DNA of 9,980 bases. Source: an archaeon. GTDB taxonomy: Archaea > Thermoproteota > Nitrososphaeria > Nitrososphaerales > Nitrosopumilaceae. Position numbers and translations under genes: made by a program. The notes under the pieces were generated by a model. It worked only from the letters and a program-made list of their open reading frames with translations. It made no database searches and had not been told where the DNA came from. The stretch covers positions 1-9,980 of the forward strand of contig SBBK01000189.1 in assembly GCA_005240025.1 (NCBI GenBank), written 5' to 3'. Positions 5,320-9,980 of the stretch are shown piece by piece. Within the stretch, counting starts at the first letter, position 1. Every line of letters begins with the position of its first letter.

Positions 5320-7350
5320 TCATCTTCTGATGTAGAGACCCACTATCAGCACAATTACAATTATCGCAACAACTATGATAAACTGCTGCGCCGGCAAACC
5401 GACACTTGCAAGGCCAAAGCTTGGTTCTGCAGGGGTATTGACCCGCACCGTGTTGTACAAACTGACAGTGCCATTTTCGGTTTTTATCTCGGCCTGAACC
5501 CAGAAGGTGCCGGTGTCATGTAACAAAATTGATTTGCTTCCTGAAGGTGTTATGGATATGCTATCGACTAACCTTGCATCCGCGTTAAAAACAGAGATCT
5601 TGGCATATGACCAAGCCTTCGACAAGTCTATTGCAAAGTCCAGCCTGCCATTGTTTTCTGTTGCCTCAATAGAACCATCTGAGACACGTATCAATATTGG
5701 GATGTGGTATCTGGTTTTCTGGTCATCAACTATGACCATTCCTTGGTACTGGCCGATTTTCTGACTGGTCAAAGTTGCCGTCACCATCAATTCCGAACCG
5801 TCAAGCGAATAATCAATTTTGGCAATATTCTGATCAAACTCAAAACCTGCTTTGATTTGAGGTTTTTTGCCATCCAGCGTTTTTATCTCAAATGCTGCAG
5901 TCCTGGTTTTTGTATATGGTGAGAGATCAAAAATTCCAAAGGGGGGCAAAATTACCAAGTTCGCATCAATTGCTTTTGTCACATTCAACCTGCCTGTGCC
6001 GCTTATCTCTTGTGGGAATGGAGTCCCAAATGTGTCTGATATTGGGTCGGACGTGGTGGAAATGATGGCGGAAATCTCTTGCGGCCCAAGTGTTGGATTT
6101 TTTTGAAGCAATATTGCACTTGCACCAGAAACATGCGGTGCGGCAAAGCTGGTGCCACTTGTAAGATTGTATTTCCCATCCACCGTGGTGGTGTTTACGA
6201 AAACCCCCGGAGCTACAAGGTTTGGCTTTATGTAAAATGGAAAAACTGGCCCGCGTGAACTAAAAAACGAAACAAAGTCAGGATGATAAAAGGTGTTTAG
6301 GACTCCAACCGTTTTGTTTGCTAAAAGCGTTTTCAGTGCCAAGCCGTCCTCCCTTGAGATGGAAACTGCAGGAATACTTGGTTTATAGTCCGAGCCTTCA
6401 AGCTTGTTTCTAAGATCCCCTAAAAACATACCGGGCTCATTGTTGTATACGACTAGTGCACTGGCGCCCGAACTTGCAGAATTTTTTTCCTTTTGCGAAA
6501 AATACACAAGCTCACCCTCCCTGTCACTCCCTCGCTCAACAAGCAAAATCTTTCCGGCCACACCAATGTCTTTTAGATCTTCTTGACGGCCATACTTGCC
6601 AAACACAATTTCTGATATGATGGGACCGGTGAGTTGCTCCGTTCCAACCATCGGCAGGGCCTGCATGCGTTTGCCGTCTACCTGCAGGGTGGCCACAAGG
6701 CTTGCCGTGATGTTGTTGTATGTGGCCCCGACGGTGATGGCGTGGGGGTCTTTACCGGGACTTCCTATGGTTCTGAAGTCAGGACCGCCGTTTCCGGCTG
6801 CAACTACCACCACTATGCCTTTTCTAACTGCGTGATTTATGGAATCCTCAATTCTGTCATTGGTTCTGTTTACGCCAAGGCTGATGTTGATGATGTCGAC
6901 GTCATCTTCAATGGCGCGCTCAACTGCCTTGATAATCAAATCCGACGATACTGCGTTTCCTGTATCTGAGACCCGATACGCCAAAATCTTTGTCTTAGGT
7001 GCAATTCCTTTTAGGTTTCCGTTTGCCGCAATTATGCCAGCTACTTCGGTACCATGCCCGTTGGTATCGAGCGGCGAGTCATCGTTTTCAATAAAATCAT
7101 AACCACCGATGACTTTGCTACTGGGTCCAAAACCAAAAAGATCCGGATGATTGTAATCTACGCCTGTATCGATCACAGCAACTTTGATGCCGTCGCCCTC
7201 AAACCCCAGACTGTGTGGATAAGGAACACCTACATGTTTTGCGCTTTTGTCTAGGAGGATCTCCAATGCCGGTTCTTGCTGTATTTTTTGCGAAGTCGGA
7301 AAAAAGCCAATGACGGCTAAACAAAGGCAGAAAACTAACAATCTCCTCAT
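5320..7350 (-). CDS. Secreted subtilisin-like serine protease (S8) with PA insert and C-terminal membrane anchor
   Basis: A subtilase of 676 residues from the ATG at 7350. The N-terminus (MRRLLVFCLCLAVIGFF) is a signal peptide. The catalytic domain starts almost at once and carries all triad motifs: Asp61 in VAVIDTGVDYNHPDL, His99 in NGHGTEVAGI, oxyanion Asn187 in AAGNGGPD and Ser401 in SGTSFAAPHVSG. Between Asn187 and the Ser lies a protease-associated (PA) insert at about 218-338. After the catalytic domain come about 200 residues of beta-rich, unassigned sequence and a closing hydrophobic helix (about 656-673) followed by two arginines, so the enzyme should sit outside the cell anchored in the membrane. 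No I9-type prodomain is visible between signal peptide and catalytic domain. An upstream ATG at 7371 would add seven polar residues ahead of the signal peptide. Substrate unknown. Confidence 0.93.
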   Translation of the reverse strand: MRRLLVFCLCLAVIGFFPTSQKIQQEPALEILLDKSAKHVGVPYPHSLGFEGDGIKVAVIDTGVDYNHPDLFGFGPSSKVIGGYDFIENDDSPLDTNGHGTEVAGIIAANGNLKGIAPKTKILAYRVSDTGNAVSSDLIIKAVERAIEDDVDIINISLGVNRTNDRIEDSINHAVRKGIVVVVAAGNGGPDFRTIGSPGKDPHAITVGATYNNITASLVATLQVDGKRMQALPMVGTEQLTGPIISEIVFGKYGRQEDLKDIGVAGKILLVERGSDREGELVYFSQKEKNSASSGASALVVYNNEPGMFLGDLRNKLEGSDYKPSIPAVSISREDGLALKTLLANKTVGVLNTFYHPDFVSFFSSRGPVFPFYIKPNLVAPGVFVNTTTVDGKYNLTSGTSFAAPHVSGASAILLQKNPTLGPQEISAIISTTSDPISDTFGTPFPQEISGTGRLNVTKAIDANLVILPPFGIFDLSPYTKTRTAAFEIKTLDGKKPQIKAGFEFDQNIAKIDYSLDGSELMVTATLTSQKIGQYQGMVIVDDQKTRYHIPILIRVSDGSIEATENNGRLDFAIDLSKAWSYAKISVFNADARLVDSISITPSGSKSILLHDTGTFWVQAEIKTENGTVSLYNTVRVNTPAEPSFGLASVGLPAQQFIIVVAIIVIVLIVGLYIRR

Positions 7351-7359
7351 TTCATTTCC

Positions 7360-7420
7360 CGTACGAAACATTACAAATAATCCTTACATTTTATGACTGA
7401 TTCTCAAGACGTACGATACA
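7360..7420. repeat. Two direct CGTACGAWACA repeats flanking the protease promoter
   Basis: CGTACGAAACA at 7360-7370 and CGTACGATACA at 7410-7420 differ at one base and start 50 bp apart, about five helical turns. Each begins with the palindrome CGTACG. The TATA-like box of the protease gene lies midway. They may be regulator sites, but no regulator is known. Confidence 0.4.
7388..7394 (-). promoter_or_regulatory. TATA-like box for the protease gene
   Basis: ATAAAAT on the minus strand, centred about 41 nt before the ATG at 7350 and 20 nt before the ATG at 7371. It predicts a start of transcription near 7364, downstream of the 7371 ATG, which favours the 7350 start. An alternative AT-rich box at 7373-7380 would make the 7350 start leaderless. 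Confidence 0.4.
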
Positions 7421-7432
7421 AATCCGACTATG

Positions 7433-7481
7433 TGATTATCGGGGTAAACAGCGCCCATTGTTCACACAGAACCCATAATCA
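7433..7481. promoter_or_regulatory. Inverted repeats upstream of sod, candidate operator
   Basis: TGATTATCGGGGT at 7433-7445 pairs with ACCCATAATCA at 7471-7481 apart from a small bulge. Inside it lies a second palindrome, GTTC-N5-GAAC at 7460-7472. Both end just before the AT-rich core promoter of sod, a good place for a repressor or activator. The rest of the 7351-7500 region holds nothing else I can name. Confidence 0.35.
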
Positions 7482-7488
7482 TTAAATT
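7481..7488 (+). promoter_or_regulatory. TATA-like box for sod
   Basis: ATTAAATT is centred about 25 nt before the ATG at 7510 but only 16 nt before the ATG at 7501. No Shine-Dalgarno precedes either start, so a leaderless start at 7510 is preferred. Confidence 0.4.
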
Positions 7489-7509
7489 ATAATACAATCC
7501 ATGTCTTGC

Positions 7510-8130
7510 ATGGGAAAATACACACTTCCTGAAGTACCGTATGCTTACGACGCATTAGAGCCACACATTGACGCAAGAACAATGGAAATCCATCACACAA
7601 AACACCACCAGGCATATACAAACGGCCTCAACGACGCATGGGACAAGCTCCCACCGAGTATTCAGTCAAAGGATCTTCTGGACGTACTTGGAAACATGAA
7701 CGGGGTGCCAGAGGCGGTACGTGGAGCAATCAACTTCCACGGTGGCGGCTACGACAACCACAGGCTGTTTTGGAATAACATGAGGGCAAACGGCGGGGGC
7801 CAACCCGGAGGTGCAGTAGCAGACGCAATCAAAAAGGCATTTGGAGACTTTAATGGCTTCAAAGAACAGTTTTCAGCAAAAACCACAGCAATACAAGGAA
7901 GCGGTTGGGGTTGGCTGGTATTCAATCCGAAATCGAAAAACGTCGAATACAAATCAATGCCTAATCAAACCAGCCCAAGAACAGAGGGACTTGTTCCACT
8001 ACTTGGTCTTGATGTCTGGGAGCACGCATACTATCTCAAATACCAAAACAAAAGAGCAGACTATGTGACCGCATGGTGGAATGTTGTAAACTGGGACGAA
8101 GTAGACAAACGCTACTCAAAAACAATATAG
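7510..8130 (+). CDS. sod: Superoxide dismutase, Fe/Mn family
   Basis: A 206-residue Fe/Mn superoxide dismutase that converts superoxide to oxygen and hydrogen peroxide, probably in the cytoplasm since no signal peptide is present. The N-terminal helical domain has MEIHHTKHHQAYTNGLN with metal ligand His28, and GGGYDNHRLFW with His84. The C-terminal domain supplies Asp168 and His172 in GLDVWEHAYYLKYQN. The active-site glutamine appears to come from the C-terminal domain (Gln153, MPNQTSP), while the position used by typical bacterial Fe enzymes is glycine (Gly80). That is the Mn-type arrangement, although archaeal enzymes do not follow this rule strictly, so the metal is undecided. The start MGKYTLPEVPYAYD matches the family; an ATG at 7501 would add MSC. 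The gene ends 2 bp before the convergent cupin gene. Confidence 0.95.
   Translation: MGKYTLPEVPYAYDALEPHIDARTMEIHHTKHHQAYTNGLNDAWDKLPPSIQSKDLLDVLGNMNGVPEAVRGAINFHGGGYDNHRLFWNNMRANGGGQPGGAVADAIKKAFGDFNGFKEQFSAKTTAIQGSGWGWLVFNPKSKNVEYKSMPNQTSPRTEGLVPLLGLDVWEHAYYLKYQNKRADYVTAWWNVVNWDEVDKRYSKTI
8118..8122 (-). terminator. Possible oligo-T terminator for the cupin gene, inside sod
   Basis: Five T on the minus strand 11 nt past the cupin stop, within the last codons of sod. Short and possibly coincidental. Confidence 0.25.
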
Positions 8131-8132
8131 CT

Positions 8133-8522
8133 CTATTCCATCCAAATATTTTTAATTTTAGATCTGGTACCGATAGCAAATGCCACTCCCTCCCACACGG
8201 AAGGAAATTTGTTGTGGAATCTATGTGGAACATTTGGTGGAATAAAGATCATCGTATTGGGAAAAACCACCCTGCTTTTCTTGCCCACAGTAACTAGGCA
8301 TCTGCCTTTTAGGGAATATACAAGAACGTACTCGTTTTTGTGTGTGTGCAATTGGTGTACGTGACCCGCCTCGATTCTTGCCTCCAAACCGACAATTCTA
8401 CTTCCTTTGATTTTCGCATTCAACATCGGTCTGACTTTGAGCCTGTCTGTGGGATGCTCTTTTCTGTACGGGTAAGACCACGCAGATTTTGATTTTATGA
8501 TTTTTCCAATTTTTGAGACCAT
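8133..8522 (-). CDS. Single-domain cupin protein
   Basis: A 129-residue protein with one cupin barrel. Motif 1 is GHVHQLHTHKNEY, with likely metal ligands His59, His61 and Glu64; extra histidines stand at 54 and 56. Motif 2 is PPNVPHRFHN with His100. The spacing of motif 1 after the histidines is slightly off the classical consensus, but all four metal-ligand types are present. Cupins range from isomerases and dioxygenases to small-molecule sensors, and nothing here fixes the reaction. No helix-turn-helix or signal peptide is present. The first 40 residues are basic. ATG at 8522 is preferred over GTG at 8531, which adds MTG; neither has a convincing Shine-Dalgarno. It converges on sod and diverges from pfdA; a link to oxidative stress is only positional. 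Confidence 0.85.
   Translation of the reverse strand: MVSKIGKIIKSKSAWSYPYRKEHPTDRLKVRPMLNAKIKGSRIVGLEARIEAGHVHQLHTHKNEYVLVYSLKGRCLVTVGKKSRVVFPNTMIFIPPNVPHRFHNKFPSVWEGVAFAIGTRSKIKNIWME
8149..8159 (+). terminator. Oligo-T terminator for sod, inside the cupin gene
   Basis: T5, AA, T4 on the plus strand begins 19 nt after the sod stop. It has the form of an archaeal intrinsic terminator and lies in the last codons of the convergent gene. No stable hairpin precedes it. Confidence 0.45.
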
Positions 8523-8537
8523 CCCAGTCACTATGCA

Positions 8538-8543
8538 TTTATA
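8538..8543 (+). promoter_or_regulatory. TATA-like box for pfdA-ftsY
   Basis: TTTATA is centred about 28 nt before the pfdA ATG at 8569, with no Shine-Dalgarno between, as for a leaderless mRNA. The reverse reading, TATAAA, is too close to the cupin start to serve it. Confidence 0.5.
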
Positions 8544-8550
8544 GCCAACT

Positions 8551-8557
8551 CAAATAC
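8551..8557 (-). promoter_or_regulatory. TATA-like box for the cupin gene
   Basis: GTATTTG on the minus strand is centred 32 nt before the ATG at 8522 and 23 nt before the GTG at 8531. It predicts a transcript start near 8527 and so mildly favours the ATG. It overlaps the core promoter of pfdA. Confidence 0.35.
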
Positions 8558-8568
8558 TTTTTTTGTAA

Positions 8569-8988
8569 ATGAATGAAGAGCAGGCACAACAATTTCTATA
8601 CCAGATGCAGATTCTAGAGTCGTATGCGGCAAGCCTTGATCAAAAAGAAGAGGCGATAATTGCAATAATTCGTGAAGCCGTGGCCTCCATAGACTCGATT
8701 AGAGGAATTCAGAACAAAGAGTCACCGGCCCTCATTCCTGTAGGGCATGGGGCATATGTCAGAGCCGTAATGGAAGGGAATCAAAAGGTATTGCTGGAGG
8801 TGGGATCTGGGGTTGTGGTGGAAAAAGACCACGAATCTGCGATTAATTATCTTGAGATGCGAATAAAAGAAATGCAGGTGGCACTAAATGAAACGGCTGC
8901 ACAAAAACACCAAACAATGATGCGACTCGAGCAATTAAAGCAAGAAATGGACAATATTATTCACGCTGCAAAACCATCACAACACTAA
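8569..8988 (+). CDS. pfdA: Prefoldin subunit alpha
   Basis: A 139-residue prefoldin alpha subunit. Archaeal prefoldin is a hexamer of two alpha and four beta subunits that holds unfolded proteins and passes them to the group II chaperonin. The layout is an N-terminal coiled coil (about 2-48), a central beta-hairpin segment (about 53-86, ALIPVGHGAYVRAVMEGNQKV then VLLEVGSGVVVEKD; each alpha subunit gives two hairpins) and a C-terminal coiled coil (about 88-133, with ALNETAAQKHQTMMRLEQLKQEM). Length is normal. The ATG is supported by a TATA-like box at the leaderless distance. ftsY follows after 9 bp, an order common in archaea, where rpl20a/LX usually stands in front; here the divergent cupin gene does. 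Confidence 0.93.
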   Translation: MNEEQAQQFLYQMQILESYAASLDQKEEAIIAIIREAVASIDSIRGIQNKESPALIPVGHGAYVRAVMEGNQKVLLEVGSGVVVEKDHESAINYLEMRIKEMQVALNETAAQKHQTMMRLEQLKQEMDNIIHAAKPSQH

Positions 8989-8997
8989 GTGGTTTTG

Positions 8998-9980
8998 ATG
9001 TTTGACAAACTACGCAATGCATTCTCCTCAGTTGCCAAAAGCCTGAGCGAGAAGGAGCTGAAAGAATCTGATATCGACGATGTCCTTTTTCAGCTGGAAA
9101 TCGCCCTGATGGAATCCGATGTCGCAACCGAAGTGATTGACTCTATCAAGTCTGATCTGAAACAAAAGTTGATTGGAACATCTGTGGAAAAAAAAGGAAT
9201 CGAAGAATTTGTCAAAAACAGCCTCATTCAAAACATCTCGGCACTGTTTGATGCTGCCGGAACAGTGGATATATTTTCAAAAATCAACATCAAAAAAAAC
9301 TCCAACGAGCCATTTATTATCCTGTTTGTTGGCATCAACGGTACTGGCAAGACTACGACACTTGCCAAGCTCGCACACCTCTTGAAGGAAAACAAATACT
9401 CGATTGTAATCTCTGCTGCAGATACATTCCGGGCAGGCGCTATAGAACAACTCAAAGAGCATGCTGACAGGCTAAACTTGAAAATGATTTCACAAAACTA
9501 TGGGGCAGACCCTGCCGCTGTAGGGAGAGATGCTGTGCTGTATGCAAAAGCCCACAAAGTTGATTGTGTGTTAATCGACACTGCTGGCCGAATGCAAACA
9601 AGCAAAAATCTCATGGATCAAATTGAGAAGATCACCAAGGTCGTTAAACCAGATATGAAGATTTTTGTCGGCGACTCACTTGCAGGCAATGATACCGTAA
9701 ATCAAGCAAGAGAGTTCTATCAGCACGTGGAGTTTGATGGGGCAATACTGACAAAAAGTGATGCTGATGCAAGGGGTGGCGCCGCACTATCTGTAGTCAA
9801 GATTACATCGAAGCCAGTAATGTATGTGGGAGTGGGACAGGAATATTCGGATCTTAAGCCATTTGACAAAAATCTGTTCTTGCAAACGGTCTTTGGAGAT
9901 GTATCAATAAAACCCAAACCCGAAATCAAGCTGGAACCCAAACCCGAACCCAAACCCGAAATCAAGCTGGAACCCAAACC
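8998..9980 (+). CDS. ftsY: Signal recognition particle receptor FtsY (partial, runs off window end)
   Basis: The SRP receptor GTPase, which pairs with SRP54 to deliver nascent secretory and membrane proteins to the Sec channel. The visible 327 codons start MFDKLRNAFSSVAKSLSEKE. The N domain is about 1-95. The G domain shows G1 GINGTGKTTTLAKLA (112-126), the SRP-GTPase insert motif DTFRAGAIEQL (142-152), G3 DTAGR (194-198), G4 TKSDADARGG (252-261) and the closing GVGQEYSDLKPFD (278-290). FtsY normally ends near LFLQTVFG (residue 300). Here the frame continues with VSIKPKPEIKLEPKPEPKPE, a 12-residue repeat, and is still open at the window edge. There is no N-terminal acidic A domain, as usual in archaea. 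The start lies 9 bp after pfdA with a weak GTGG ahead, so it is probably co-transcribed. The end and total length are unknown. Confidence 0.94.
   Translation, partial: MFDKLRNAFSSVAKSLSEKELKESDIDDVLFQLEIALMESDVATEVIDSIKSDLKQKLIGTSVEKKGIEEFVKNSLIQNISALFDAAGTVDIFSKINIKKNSNEPFIILFVGINGTGKTTTLAKLAHLLKENKYSIVISAADTFRAGAIEQLKEHADRLNLKMISQNYGADPAAVGRDAVLYAKAHKVDCVLIDTAGRMQTSKNLMDQIEKITKVVKPDMKIFVGDSLAGNDTVNQAREFYQHVEFDGAILTKSDADARGGAALSVVKITSKPVMYVGVGQEYSDLKPFDKNLFLQTVFGDVSIKPKPEIKLEPKPEPKPEIKLEPK
9922..9980 (+). repeat. 36-bp tandem repeat encoding the FtsY C-terminal tail
   Basis: One full 36-bp unit (9922-9957) and the first 23 bases of a second (9958-9980), identical over the visible overlap. 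Each unit encodes EIKLEPKPEPKP. Within the unit CCCAAACCCGAA-like 12-mers recur (KPEP), so it is a repeat inside a repeat. The period is a multiple of three, so copy number can change without breaking the frame. The array continues beyond the window. Confidence 0.85.

Noticed and set aside
7372..7500. Small RNA gene or small protein between the protease and sod
   Set aside because: No convincing frame with a start and binding site, and no GC-rich stem; only promoter elements and short repeats are supported.
9720..9977. A minus-strand frame with GLGSSLISGLG repeats at the window end
   Set aside because: It is the antisense reading of the 36-bp repeat in ftsY, whose sense frame continues from a well-conserved GTPase.
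9922..9980. CRISPR-like array
   Set aside because: The copies are directly adjacent without unique spacers and are in frame with ftsY, so this is a coding tandem repeat.

Overview
This window looks like a chromosomal housekeeping region from an archaeon, most likely a member of the Nitrososphaerota (Thaumarchaeota), the ammonia-oxidiser lineage. The archaeal signature is direct: eukaryote-type ribosomal proteins L19e and L32e, Spt5 with an NGN and a KOW domain, a 56-residue single-helix SecE/Sec61-gamma, archaeal D-aminoacyl-tRNA deacylase (DTD2), prefoldin alpha and an FtsY without the bacterial N-terminal A domain. The phylum call rests on gene content and my recognition of the protein sequences; no search was run. 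Base composition is moderate. GTG and TTG starts occur, and many genes appear to be leaderless, with a TATA-like box about 27 nt before the start codon.

Layout. 1-500: an Lrp/AsnC-type regulator (+), tail to tail with the operon secE-spt5-rpl11 (-, 1641 to 491). 1642-1681: a 40-bp divergent promoter region. 1682-2757: dtdA and an O6-alkylguanine-DNA alkyltransferase domain protein (+), joined by an ATGA overlap. 2754-3600: rpl32e-rpl19e (-). 3604-3719: a divergent promoter region that also holds a nine-codon upstream ORF abutting the next start. 3720-5318: ATP-type PEP carboxykinase (+). 5320-7350: a secreted, C-terminally anchored subtilisin-like protease with a PA insert (-). 7351-7500: an intergenic region with candidate operators. 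7501-8130: Fe/Mn superoxide dismutase (+). 8133-8522: a single-domain cupin (-). 8569-9980: prefoldin alpha and ftsY (+); ftsY is still open at the window edge and is running into a proline/lysine/glutamate repeat.

Functionally the window mixes translation and secretion (L11, L19e, L32e, Spt5, SecE, FtsY, prefoldin), chemical-damage repair (DTD2 on mischarged or aldehyde-modified aminoacyl-tRNA, alkyltransferase on DNA), gluconeogenesis (PEPCK), oxidative defence (SOD) and cell-surface proteolysis. Packing is very tight: the four convergent junctions overlap by 8 and 4 bp or are separated by 1 and 2 bp, so transcription must end inside the neighbouring gene.

I see no mobile element, CRISPR array, defence locus, tRNA or rRNA, and no obvious new multi-gene system. 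The points most worth a second look are the repeat-bearing C-terminal extension on FtsY, the mini-ORF in front of pckA, the coupled DTD2-alkyltransferase pair, the prodomain-less protease, and candidate operators in the protease/SOD intergenic region.
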